Below are positions 34,913 to 45,000 of a DNA stretch of 64,000 bases, one piece after another. The translations under genes and the position numbers were made by a program. The notes beneath the pieces are model-generated. The model saw only the letters and a program-made list of their open reading frames with translations, was not told where the DNA came from and searched no databases. Origin of the DNA: Paenibacillus sp. 37 (lineage in GTDB: Bacteria > Bacillota > Bacilli > Paenibacillales > Paenibacillaceae); the NCBI RefSeq assembly GCF_008386395.1, contig NZ_CP043761.1, forward strand, positions 3,844,001-3,908,000. The letters run 5' to 3'. Every line of letters starts with the position of its first letter. Within the stretch, counting starts at the first letter, position 1.

Positions 34913-35950
34913 ATGAGAAAAACTAGCATAAAGGACATCGCACTTAGGGCTAATGTTTCTATTGCTACAGTCTCCTATGTACTCAACGGCACTCGCAATG
35001 TGCGTCCCGAAACGCGCAGAAGGGTCCAGGAGGCCATCGAAGCATTGAATTACAAACCGAACGAGATTGCTAAAAGCCTCCAACGTAACCGTACCAACAC
35101 AATTGGTGTTATTACGGAGGATGTGACTGTTTTTAACGCTCCGAATATTATCGATGGTATTAACGACTTTGGAGACCGTCACGACCTTCATATCCTGCTG
35201 GTTAACCTTAGGCTCGACAAACGAATTGGCCGTAATTTTCAAGACGTCGAAGCTTACCGTAAGTATGCAGGCAGTGCTGTATCTGAACTGCTTGGTAAAC
35301 AGGTGGATGGTATCATTTACATCGGAGTTCACACTCGCGACTTGACAGGTCTAATCAATGTTGAAGGTAAACCGATTATATACACCTACGGTTACACACA
35401 AGACGATATTTCAATTCAGTATAATGATGAACAGGCATCTTATGAAGCGATGTCGTACTTGGTACAAATGGGACACAGTCGCATCGCCATTATTAGTGGT
35501 TTAATGGATTCAATCCCTTCAAGACGCCGATTAAACGGTTATTACAAAGCAGTCACCGATTTTGAATTGCCGTTTGATCCTTCCTTAATAAAGATGGGGG
35601 ATTGGGAAAGAGATTCGGGCTATAGGTACGCTAACGAGCTACTCGACATGGACAATCCGCCGACTGCGATCCTGTCAATGAACGATGTTATGGGCGTCGG
35701 GGTTCTTCAGGCCGCGAAGGAAAAGGGGCTAAGCGTTCCTGAAGATATTTCTGTAGTTGGTTTTGATGATCGGGAATTCAGCGATTACCTGAGCCCACGT
35801 CTGACAACAATGGGATTACCGCTTCATGAGATGGGATATTTAGCGATAGAAACCCTTTACCGCCTAATCCATGGAGAAGATATTCAAAACCTAACCATGC
35901 CGGAATGTCGCTTGATCGAACGCGATTCCGTTCGGAAGCTTAAAAGCTAA
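34913..35950 (+). CDS. LacI-family repressor
   Basis: 345 aa. HTH SIKDIALRANVSIATVSYVLNGTRNVRPETRRRVQEAIEALNYKPN at the N-terminus, hinge NEIAKSLQRNRTNTIGVI, then the sugar-binding domain (VDGIIYIGVH, HSRIAIISGLMDS, PPTAILSMNDVMGVGVLQAAKEKGLSVPEDISVVGFDD, LTTMGLP). ATG 34913 has AGGAGAG six bases upstream; the frame begins at 34883 without one. Matching palindromes lie before this gene, before the DUF5695-like gene and before the importer at 38717, defining a probable local regulon. In the B. longum Hyp cluster a LacI regulator also accompanies GH127/GH121 genes. Confidence 0.93.
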   Translation: MRKTSIKDIALRANVSIATVSYVLNGTRNVRPETRRRVQEAIEALNYKPNEIAKSLQRNRTNTIGVITEDVTVFNAPNIIDGINDFGDRHDLHILLVNLRLDKRIGRNFQDVEAYRKYAGSAVSELLGKQVDGIIYIGVHTRDLTGLINVEGKPIIYTYGYTQDDISIQYNDEQASYEAMSYLVQMGHSRIAIISGLMDSIPSRRRLNGYYKAVTDFELPFDPSLIKMGDWERDSGYRYANELLDMDNPPTAILSMNDVMGVGVLQAAKEKGLSVPEDISVVGFDDREFSDYLSPRLTTMGLPLHEMGYLAIETLYRLIHGEDIQNLTMPECRLIERDSVRKLKS

Positions 35951-36040
35951 AAAGGCGCATGCCAGTTTCCATATATAGAACCAACGCAGGTAGGCTTTGC
36001 AATACCAAAGAGGAATTTAAGTTTCTCTTTTCAAAGTAAT

Positions 36041-36052
36041 TTAAACGTTTAA
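36041..36052 (+). promoter_or_regulatory. LacI operator 2
   Basis: TTAAACGTTTAA, a perfect 12-bp palindrome, 31 bases before the GTG start of the DUF5695-like gene. Confidence 0.65.
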
Positions 36053-36083
36053 CTTAATTCTGATCAATGAAAGGGAGATCTGA

Positions 36084-38546
36084 GTGACCATTCTTAGTAA
36101 TGAAAAATTCAGGATCGAGTTTGGTGAACGTGGTACCGTTCAGTCCTTGGTGATGAAAGATGATCCGCATGAGATGAATTGGGTCGTAGATCCTCATTAT
36201 TTGCAAGAGGTTGGATTCCAAGAGGATGAGGATAAGCTCTTTGGCGAATGGAGTATGCAGTTGAATGATAGGTTTGTTCAAAGCTCGATGTTTGAGCCAA
36301 ATATTACGAAACATAGCACGAACCATGTTACTGTTGAGTTCAAAGATGTACAGGTCAAGATCTTGTTTTCATATTTGCTGGAAGGCGATCAATTCCGCTG
36401 GGGTATCAAACTGACCAATGAATCGGATACGAACATTAAAATTCAAGGGTTGCATGTGTGGTTTTCTCTCGCCTACATTATGTTTCGGACGCAAGATGTT
36501 TACCGTAACATGCATGAATCCTGCGCCGTATTTACGCACATCGGGGGGAACTTTGCCAAGTTTGCTGCTGTACGACGAAGTAACGACGGTCCTCATCTGG
36601 GAATCTACACGCTCAGAGGGAATACATCCACCATGGGTTCTCATTGTCGTTATTGTAACCGCTTTCTAGAGCAAGTTTCTCCATCTTTGGACGGCTTGTT
36701 ATTCCACAGACTTTCTTTAGTGGAGGATGGGACCTCATTGAAAGATTTGGTACTTACCGATTGGATCTATAATGACGCTTACAACTCTTTAACGTTAACA
36801 CCAGGGCAAGCGGAAAATTGGGAGTACGGATTTGTGTCATTCCAGAATCTGACGGATTTCTACCACCAAGGCAAGGTCCTCGGACATCCTCACTGGAGCT
36901 TTACACCCGTTGTGCCTGAAGGAGGACAATTCACAGCCTCAGTCCGTTTGCCTAGGGATCTTGAAATAAGGTCGTTAAAGCTATACAGTGCGCCTGGACA
37001 CCAGAATGGCATTGAAGAGCAGGATATCTCCGCACTACTGGTTCCTTCAGAAAAGTCTATATCACTAGACGTAGGCTCTGATCAAATTAGCAACCTCGTC
37101 GTTGAACAGGAGTTCATAGTAACCCTACCCGCTGACGTACCAGGAGAACGTAAGCTGGAGTTGATACTCAAGGACGGACGTCGTGACATGCTGGTTTGGA
37201 ATGTCCTTGAACCCGTTCATACATTGCTTGAAAAGCGAGCAGAATGGCTGGCAGTAAATAGCTATGAAGGCGGGGAGGCAGCGGTTCGGCCCCATGCGTT
37301 CCGTCCGTTATCTAACCAAGGTGAGTCACTGGGAAAATTGGCATTCTTATTGATGAAAAATGGGAGGTCTTCACCTGTTCCCGAGCAGGTTATGAGGGCG
37401 GAAGCAGCAGCGGTGCTGGATATGAAGGTGCACTGGTTCATTGAAGGTGATTTGTCCCGGCCGCAAACTTTGTACGGTAACTTTTATCGTATCTACGATT
37501 TCGATTATATTGCGCACGTTTTTTATCTATTATCACAAATGGATGAAGAGCTGCTTCATTTGCATTCTCCTTCCAAGTATTTGAAATGGGCCGCCGAAGT
37601 TATGTGTTTGCGACTTGATCCAGATTGCCATTCAGGTCAGCGAGAAAAGGACGAATCACGTCTAAATGGTGTGTTTATCCTTTACATACGTGAACTGCTA
37701 CAAGCGTTGAAAGACAAGGGATATGCTGAATTACATAATCAACTACGACAGCTATGGGATCGCTTTGGTCGGGAAATGGAAATTGGTGTTCGGCACTACG
37801 GCGGAGCCGTTACAGAGCACTTTTATGATAATGCCGGATTTGGTCCAACGTGCACAGCATTATGTTTCCTTGGGCATACCGACAAGGCTTCACAATATGG
37901 TCAGCTTATTTTGGCAAATATCGGATTCAGCAACGACTATAGGCTGCAGAATCCGGATCGATGGTGGGAAGCACTATCTCCAATGATTCATTCCTTATGG
38001 GGCGGACTAGCGGCATCGTCGGCATTGGTTGCGTATGAACATCTCGGTAATACAGAATATCTGGAAGCAGCTTATCGCTCTACAATGGCAATCTTTCATT
38101 GCTATGACTGGAATGTAAAATCCACTCCGCGAAGGCTGGCGCAAGGTGAAGCCGCATCGACGTATAGTGTATCTGCACCCAACTTGAACATGCCGGAATT
38201 GTCGCGTAATCGTTTTGGGCAATCGGTGTTCGTGGGAGCAGACGATCCGCTGTTTGCCGCTTTGTTCTCCGATGTATCGGGGGATGATTGGGATATGGGT
38301 GAGGAATTAGTAGCTTATTTGCTGGGGTTTGGAACTACGACGTACCTCTATCGAGATGAAGGAGGCACTTTAAGATGTGTCAACGGATTCGTGACAGAAG
38401 AGCATGATGGTTGGACCGTGAAAAGTTATGCGGCGTATCCGTCCAGGTACGTATTCCGTGAAGAAGACTTAGAGTTCAGAGCTCACCAAGGAACGTTGCA
38501 AAAGAGCATTCGCCTGGAAAATGGAAAGTTCTGCGCTTGCCTTTGA
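36084..38546 (+). CDS. Large cytoplasmic protein distantly like DUF5695, putative glycoside hydrolase
   Basis: 820 aa, no signal peptide, start GTG 36084 with GGGAG upstream. First 350 residues are beta-rich (FRWGIKLTNESDTNIKIQGL, FAAVRRSNDGPHLGIYTLRG, SLTLTPGQAENWEYGFVSF). The rest is alpha-helical and looks like an (alpha/alpha) barrel (WFIEGDLSRPQTLYGNFYRI, HYGGAVTEHFYDNAGFGPT, WGGLAASSALVAYEHLG). Order and motifs run parallel to the catalytic part of the secreted DUF5695 protein at 55503 (WEITLKNKSNQYIEFGDIGL; YGSEFEYDNTGEEGAYAAAKAL), so I infer distant homology. No reaction is known to me. LacI-type operator upstream; likely processes an imported arabinoside. Confidence 0.6.
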   Translation: MTILSNEKFRIEFGERGTVQSLVMKDDPHEMNWVVDPHYLQEVGFQEDEDKLFGEWSMQLNDRFVQSSMFEPNITKHSTNHVTVEFKDVQVKILFSYLLEGDQFRWGIKLTNESDTNIKIQGLHVWFSLAYIMFRTQDVYRNMHESCAVFTHIGGNFAKFAAVRRSNDGPHLGIYTLRGNTSTMGSHCRYCNRFLEQVSPSLDGLLFHRLSLVEDGTSLKDLVLTDWIYNDAYNSLTLTPGQAENWEYGFVSFQNLTDFYHQGKVLGHPHWSFTPVVPEGGQFTASVRLPRDLEIRSLKLYSAPGHQNGIEEQDISALLVPSEKSISLDVGSDQISNLVVEQEFIVTLPADVPGERKLELILKDGRRDMLVWNVLEPVHTLLEKRAEWLAVNSYEGGEAAVRPHAFRPLSNQGESLGKLAFLLMKNGRSSPVPEQVMRAEAAAVLDMKVHWFIEGDLSRPQTLYGNFYRIYDFDYIAHVFYLLSQMDEELLHLHSPSKYLKWAAEVMCLRLDPDCHSGQREKDESRLNGVFILYIRELLQALKDKGYAELHNQLRQLWDRFGREMEIGVRHYGGAVTEHFYDNAGFGPTCTALCFLGHTDKASQYGQLILANIGFSNDYRLQNPDRWWEALSPMIHSLWGGLAASSALVAYEHLGNTEYLEAAYRSTMAIFHCYDWNVKSTPRRLAQGEAASTYSVSAPNLNMPELSRNRFGQSVFVGADDPLFAALFSDVSGDDWDMGEELVAYLLGFGTTTYLYRDEGGTLRCVNGFVTEEHDGWTVKSYAAYPSRYVFREEDLEFRAHQGTLQKSIRLENGKFCACL

Positions 38547-38657
38547 CGAGTCTCCTAACTTGGCAGTTCCCACTTGTTCTATAAAAGGAAGTACAGACTT
38601 GGTTAACGAACAGCACCATATAATCATTCGGATATGAAACAAGACCATGTTTTTAAG

Positions 38658-38669
38658 TTAAACGATTAA
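38658..38669 (+). promoter_or_regulatory. LacI operator 3
   Basis: TTAAACGATTAA, one base off the perfect palindrome at 36041, 47 bases before the importer operon start at 38717. Confidence 0.55.
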
Positions 38670-38716
38670 ATTCGTTGACTTGAAATAAATAGCATTGAAA
38701 AAGGGAGGAAACAAAC

Positions 38717-40108
38717 ATGAGGTTTGGTAAGCGCAAGTTGGTTCTGTCTCTCGCATTAACCTTGGCTTTCTCCACGTTAGCAGGTTGTTCCGGCAATTCG
38801 GACACTTCCGGCAATGCCAAAAACGCAACAGCAGGCAACGGGGATCCGTCCGGTGGGGGCATCACCCTTGAGTTGCTGTATTGGGGGGATGACGTACAGA
38901 AGCAACTGGTGGAATCCGCTGCAGAAAAATATACAGCGGACACCGGGGTGAAAATTAATGCGCAGGTGCTGCCGGCAGACGGCACATTTGACACCTTCAT
39001 CCAGACGAGGCTTCAATCCGGAGAACTGCCGGACATCAGTTACATGGGGGAAGCTGACATTCAAAAGTATAATGAGATGGGCATTTTGGAGGACATTTCC
39101 GACCTGCTTGCGGATGGAACCATTCCGGAGAAACTTCCTGCAATCACCATCCATACTCCAGAACAGAAAGTTATTGGTGTAGGCTTGTCCAACCAAATGG
39201 AACTGCTGTTTTATAGCAAATCGAAATTTGATGAAGCAGGCGTCCCATACCCACCTACTAAGGTTGAAGAAGCCTGGGATTGGGTTACCTTTGTTGCCAA
39301 TGCTAAAAAGCTAACCAAGGATTCGAGTGGTAAGACAGCTGCCGATGCTGGATTCGATGCTGCATTGACTGAAAACTATGGTCTTGGTTTTACGGCAGGT
39401 CGTGAATTTCACCATTTCTGGGCAGCGAACGCCAATGGAGGAGGCATTGTATCCCCGGATGGAAAAGAGTTTCAATGGGATTCGCCCCAAACGACAGAAG
39501 GTATTCAAAAACTGGCTGATCTTGTGAACAAAAACAAAGTTGCTTCTGCCTTTAGCTACACTTGGAGTACAGGAATAGGCTCCGCTGTGGATGCGTTAAG
39601 CGGGGGTTATGCTATGGCTGTGAGCGGATCCTGGGATTTAGCAAATATCAAAGGCAATGAGGACATTGGTGTAGGTGTGCTCCCGAAAATGGAGAAAGCA
39701 GTAACCATGAATGCTGGAGCTCCACTCGTTGTGTACAACACTTCCAAACATATCGATGAAGCAAAAAAGTTCTACGCCTATATGGTTAACCCAGAAAACA
39801 GCCTAGACTTGCTGAAAAGCGGAGCATGGCTGCCCAATCAGGCGGACTGGTATACAGATCCAGCTTTAATTGATCAATGGACTGCTGATCTACCAGCTAG
39901 CGCAAAGGAAACCATCCTTAGCTATGCTACGACCGAGGGTGCCATTGTCCAATGGCCAGCGTATTATGTTCCGGCTTATTTAAAAATGAACACGGAATAC
40001 GAAAAGTCGATCGACCAGGCATTATCCGGCCAGAAAAGTGTCAAAGAAATTTATGATGCGATTATGCCGGCAATTAAGTCGCTGTGGGAAAGCGGAAAGG
40101 TTTCCTAA
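38717..40108 (+). CDS. Sugar ABC transporter substrate-binding lipoprotein
   Basis: 463 aa. Signal peptide LVLSLALTLAFSTLAGC with lipobox, Ser/Asn-rich linker, then ITLELLYWGDDVQKQLVESAAEKYTADTGVKINAQVLP and LPDISYMGEADIQKYNEMGILEDISDLL, typical of CUT1 binding proteins. Not closely like the binding proteins at 29633 and 52086, so a different ligand or chain length is likely. Ribosome site AGGGAGG. First of an operon running into the giant SLH enzyme; LacI operator upstream. Confidence 0.92.
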   Translation: MRFGKRKLVLSLALTLAFSTLAGCSGNSDTSGNAKNATAGNGDPSGGGITLELLYWGDDVQKQLVESAAEKYTADTGVKINAQVLPADGTFDTFIQTRLQSGELPDISYMGEADIQKYNEMGILEDISDLLADGTIPEKLPAITIHTPEQKVIGVGLSNQMELLFYSKSKFDEAGVPYPPTKVEEAWDWVTFVANAKKLTKDSSGKTAADAGFDAALTENYGLGFTAGREFHHFWAANANGGGIVSPDGKEFQWDSPQTTEGIQKLADLVNKNKVASAFSYTWSTGIGSAVDALSGGYAMAVSGSWDLANIKGNEDIGVGVLPKMEKAVTMNAGAPLVVYNTSKHIDEAKKFYAYMVNPENSLDLLKSGAWLPNQADWYTDPALIDQWTADLPASAKETILSYATTEGAIVQWPAYYVPAYLKMNTEYEKSIDQALSGQKSVKEIYDAIMPAIKSLWESGKVS

Positions 40109-40150
40109 CCATAGGAAGGAAGTTTGAATTCGAAAAGAGAGGCTATGCTT

Positions 40151-41128
40151 ATGAATCCAGAACGCAAAATCGGTTCAGAAACCGTTCCTGCCAGAAGATT
40201 TGCAAAAGGTGCCACTAAAGAGGCCATTGCCGGATATCTATTTGCTGCCCCCGCCATTATCGGATTTTTGGTGCTGACGATGTACCCAATGCTCGCCAGT
40301 TTATATTACAGTTTTCATAAAATTACGATTATGAGCGGCAGTCAGGTCATGGAATGGATTGGGCTAGATAACTTCAGGTATATTTTCAGCAATCCAAGCT
40401 CTGAATTTAAAAAATCGATTACGGTTACGCTGGTTTACGCCTTTGTCAACGTTACGCTTGTTATCGTGTTCTGCCTGATCGTTGCTTTGCTACTGAACCG
40501 AAAGTTTATTGGGAGAAATTTGCTAAGAGCTATCTTCTTTCTGCCATCTGTCATACCGATGCTTGCGACAACGATCGTATGGCAGATGTTATTGCAAAAT
40601 CAGGCCAAAGGCGGGCTCGTCAACTGGGTTCTACTACAAATGGGCATTGCGCCATGGGATTTTCTCAACGATCCACTTCGGATCTTTTACACCTTGTTTA
40701 TCATGAGTCTGTGGACATGCGGCGGGACGATTGTTGTATTTATCGCCACGTTGCAGGATGTCCCCGGAGAATTGCTGGAGGCCGTTGAGATGGATGGAGG
40801 CAATGCCTGGCACAAGTTTTTAAAGGTGACTTATCCAACGATTAAACCCGTACTCTTTTTTCAGCTCATCATGTGTATGATGACGTCGATCCAGATTTAC
40901 ACCCAAAGCGTAGTGTTGTCGAGAAATGGCGCGCCTGACCGAATGACATACTTTATCAACGTCATGATCTACGACCATTCCTTTGTACAGGTGGGCATGC
41001 GAGGTTTGGCATCGGCGGAAGCCTGGATCGTATTTCTCATCACGTTGGTGATTACGGGCGTATTGTTTTACTTTCAAGGCGCACTCAAACGTGATGATTC
41101 CATGGGCAAACGAAAGTGGGTGAGATAA
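40151..41128 (+). CDS. CUT1 sugar ABC transporter permease
   Basis: About 325 aa, six membrane segments. AIAGYLFAAPAIIGFLVLTMYPMLASLYYSF at the N-terminus; EAA loop LLEAVEMDGGNAWHKFLKVTYPTI. The frame opens at TTG 40124; ATG 40151 has GAGAGG eight bases upstream and is preferred, ATG 40145 being possible. The stop shares a base with the next start (TAATG). Confidence 0.9.
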   Translation: MNPERKIGSETVPARRFAKGATKEAIAGYLFAAPAIIGFLVLTMYPMLASLYYSFHKITIMSGSQVMEWIGLDNFRYIFSNPSSEFKKSITVTLVYAFVNVTLVIVFCLIVALLLNRKFIGRNLLRAIFFLPSVIPMLATTIVWQMLLQNQAKGGLVNWVLLQMGIAPWDFLNDPLRIFYTLFIMSLWTCGGTIVVFIATLQDVPGELLEAVEMDGGNAWHKFLKVTYPTIKPVLFFQLIMCMMTSIQIYTQSVVLSRNGAPDRMTYFINVMIYDHSFVQVGMRGLASAEAWIVFLITLVITGVLFYFQGALKRDDSMGKRKWVR

Positions 41129-42009
41129 TGGAGACGGCACCTGCACCGATGAAATATACGAGCATCAAGCAGGCAAAAAACCGAAGAAGAGCAATTCATT
41201 TCGGCTTGATTGTGTTATCTCTCCTTCTTGCATTCATTTTTGCTTTTCCATTGTACTGGCTGTTACGCGGCGCAATGGTGAGTCATTCGGAAATATTGGC
41301 CAGACCGCCTGTATTTTTTCCGAAGGAGCTTGGGTTTGAGAATTTCAGGCTAGGGCTGGAACGGATTCAGTTCTGGCGGCAGCTATGGAATTCGGTCTCC
41401 ATCGTTGTTCCATATGTCATTGGGACCGTCATAACGACCAGCTTTGCAGCATACGCATTTGCCAAATTACGTTTCCCCATGCGCGGCGCCTGGTTTGTGC
41501 TCGTTATCAGCAGTATGATGCTGCCTAGTGCAGTTACACTGCTGCCACAATTTTCGTTATATACATCGCTTGGGCTTGCAGGCAAACCTGCCCTAATTAT
41601 TCCAGCCTTTTTTTGCGCAGGCGGCAATGCATATTTCGTTTTTCTGCTCAGACAATTTTTTATGACAATCCCTGCTGAACTGAGCGAGGCGGCCAAAATC
41701 GATGGCGCGGGTTATTTCCGCATCTATTACCGGATCATGCTGCCTCTCATTCGTCCTGCCATGATCGTTGTTGCACTATTCAGTTTCATCAATTGTTGGA
41801 ATGAATTTTTCTACACCATGATTTATCTGAAAACCGTGGCCGATTATACCTTGCCTATGGGCTTGTACATGGTGAACGGAATGCGTATTCCAAACTATGA
41901 GCAGGTCATGGCGCTTGCACTCATCGTAACACTTCCCTGCCTGGTGTTTTTCCTGATCGGCAACAAATATTTCGTAGAAGGCATTACGTTGACGGGAATT
42001 AAAGGTTAA
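41128..42009 (+). CDS. CUT1 sugar ABC transporter permease
   Basis: About 293 aa. ATG 41128 overlaps the previous TAA by one base, so translation is coupled; a GTG at 41116 inside the upstream gene is rejected. Six membrane segments, EAA loop LSEAAKIDGAGYFRIYYRIMLPLI, end NKYFVEGITLTGIKG. 18 bases ahead of the giant enzyme gene, so transporter and surface enzyme are one operon. Confidence 0.92.
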   Translation: METAPAPMKYTSIKQAKNRRRAIHFGLIVLSLLLAFIFAFPLYWLLRGAMVSHSEILARPPVFFPKELGFENFRLGLERIQFWRQLWNSVSIVVPYVIGTVITTSFAAYAFAKLRFPMRGAWFVLVISSMMLPSAVTLLPQFSLYTSLGLAGKPALIIPAFFCAGGNAYFVFLLRQFFMTIPAELSEAAKIDGAGYFRIYYRIMLPLIRPAMIVVALFSFINCWNEFFYTMIYLKTVADYTLPMGLYMVNGMRIPNYEQVMALALIVTLPCLVFFLIGNKYFVEGITLTGIKG

Positions 42010-42027
42010 TAAGGAGGAGACGAAGCA

Positions 42028-45000
42028 ATGGCGACAAAGAAGAGGAAATGGGCAACAAAAATGTGGGTGGCCGCTTTGGCTACCGTCGTAACTTTGAATA
42101 CAGGCATCATACCTGCATCGGCGAACTACACGACAGACTTTGTGCATGAAGGCGTAGGTACCGATTATGGCGATGCAACGTGGAAGAACAATCAGATCGT
42201 AAGCGAGCCCGTGGATTTCAGTCAGGAAACTGTCGGTCAAATGATGAAAGCAATCGAAGATTTTGATTTTGACCAGTTTGCTGCAGATCATGCCGACTTG
42301 CCATGGCTCGATAAGTTGCTGGTTAACGAGGGTGTCATCCCAGACGATAACAACGATGATGGCAGCGCCAACACGCTTTTCAGCCGGGGGAGCGCGCTGT
42401 ACATGAAAACGCAGGATAACCGGCAGCTCGGTTTTGTCGGGACGGTACATTATGCGGATACGCTCAACAAGGATACGATGTACAACATAACTCTATCTAC
42501 GGGAGCCGTAGCGGAAGACAAGGCTGCTCGTAAAAACTACCCTAGCCATGCTGACCAAACCTACAAGAGTGGCGGTTTGGACATCAGTCAGCGTAAATTC
42601 ATTACCTCCTCTAACAGTGCTGTTACTTTACTGAAGTTAACCAATAACGGTAATGCGCCAATTACGTTAACGATGACAGTCAAATCTCCATTTGTAACGG
42701 AAACCGAGGGAGATGAATTGATCGGTAAACGGGTGGCTGCTCCAATCATGGTTGGACGCGCCGGAGAAGAGTATGTTGAAGCGATGTCCCATGTAGACGT
42801 GCATCTCAGCGGAGATGGCATGACGCCTGTTGGCAATGATTTGGTCAAAGAAATTACGGTCCCTGCAGGTACCTCGGTGGATGAAAAAGTGGTCATGGGG
42901 TGGTCGGCGGAAGAAATCCCGGCCTCGAAAACACAGTATGCTGAATTTAAAGCAAGTAATAATGAAAAGGCTTTCAGTGACCAAGTGAAGGAATACAACG
43001 AATGGTGGGCACAAAATATCCCCTACATCGATATTCCTGACGAAAATGTGAAGAAGGTTCTGTATTATCGCTGGTGGTCCAATCGCTTCAACTTGCTGGA
43101 AGCAAACATCCCCGGAAACGACTGGCAATTCCCGATGAACATGGAAGGGGTGCTGGGTTATAACAACGGCATCACAGTAAGTGTTCCGTGGGTGTTGCAA
43201 GATTTGAAGTGGCTGCGAGATCCATCTTATGCATACGGGACTTGGCTGGCCCAAGGCGAGTATTCTGAAAACGCCAACTACAAAAACAATCCGGGACGAC
43301 CAAATATCTGGACGTGGGACATGATGCAAAACACCTCGCAAGTCGGTTGGGAAGCGTACAAGATTTATGGTGGCGGAGAAAAGGTATTGAAAAAATTCGC
43401 TGATTTCTCGGCAAGCGATGTGACGGGTACACTAAATCATTTCCGGGGAACCAATCCTGATTTGGTTTATTACAATCACGGACCAATTACCGGCAATGAT
43501 GGAGACACGGTGTCCATGCACTGGAAAGGAAATGGAAACTATGCGCGTTTGGACGGTTCTTCCACAGCTTATGCAAACGCAGTAGCCACGCAACAAATGT
43601 ACGAACAACTCGGGGATGACGCAAACGCGAAACGCATGGATGAGGTTGCGCAGCGCATTCGGAACGCCATTCTGAACAACATGTGGTACGACGAAGCGGA
43701 TTTTGACGATGATGGCGAAGCTGATACGAACGGCGAAGGCAGCTTTTTGCACAAAAAAGTCATCAACCAACAAGACGTATTCAATCCATGGCGTGACAAC
43801 AATATGTTTGTGTTTAACTTCGGTGTAGTGCCGAAAGAAGGGGAGGCAGGATACGAATCCAAATACTTGACCCAGTTATCCGATTACGGTGATCCAAACT
43901 ATTATCCGATTTTCCCATTCTTTACGGCAGATCAGCACAGTATCATGAAACGTGTGGAAGCATTCCAGAATGGAGAGACCAGCGCATTCGGAACGGATCA
44001 GTTCGCTTGGTGCAACTTTGGAAATTACATCAATACAATTCGTGCTTCCTTACGTCATTATCCGGTGGAGAATATCAACACCGACACCTACAAAACATTG
44101 TTTGACTGGGGCGCTTGGTTACATACGGTTGAACCAGGCAATACCGATCACCTGGATTCCAATGAGTTTTTCTGGCTTGAGGATTATTTCTTCGGTACGC
44201 CTTGGACACCGCAAAATCCGCCAAACCCAAGTGGCAAAATGGTTCGTGCCTGGATTCACCACGATACGCTGGGCATGATGAATTATTCCGTCATGGAAGA
44301 TATGGCAGGCATTCAGCCAAGAGCGGACGATAAAATCGAGCTATGGCCACTTGATATCCAATATGACCATTTCGCCGTGGACAATGTGCGTTATCATGAT
44401 GCCAATCTGTCCATTGTGTGGCAGGACCCGGCCAAGTACAGCGATAGTGATCCATATTACAAGGATATCCCCGTCGGATACTCATTGTTCATCAATGGCG
44501 AACGTGTCATGACGACGGATGAAATGTCGCATATCATTTTTGATACAGCCACGGGCAAGGTGGAAAAACCGGACGGAGACGTGACAGGGGCAGTTGGAGA
44601 CAACACAAACACCAACGTTATTTATGAAATTGGCAGCGCTGTTAATCTGGCTTCTGCAGACGATACTTCACTGGGAGGCAATGAAAAAACAGTTGATATG
44701 TTCAATAAAGCTGGAGTTGATGTGGAGCATAACGGCGTAAATCTGGCAACGGCATCTGGTACTACGGTTGAATCCAGCTATATCCGTAGCAATTCCAATG
44801 TGAACAGACTGGCAGACGGTTCTACGATTGCATCCATTAACCATACCTCGAATACTGCGTTGTTCGGCGGCTCGCCGAACCCATCTGATTCAGTTACGTT
44901 TCAATTTGATGGAGCCCAAACGGTGGATAATGTAAAAGTTTACTTTTATAACGACCGGCGGCCAAGCGGCTATGCAGCTCCACAAACGTTTGGTGTGGAA

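Noticed and set aside
38717..42009. Importer as third paralogue of the 29633/52086 modules
   Set aside because: Same family and gene order, but the binding protein and permeases lack the long shared runs seen between the other two.
42667..43341. Long antisense open frames inside the giant gene (also 1506-1793, 21702-22007, 41776-42450)
   Set aside because: They lie opposite clearly coding DNA, lack ribosome sites and show no protein family pattern; they are shadows of codon bias.
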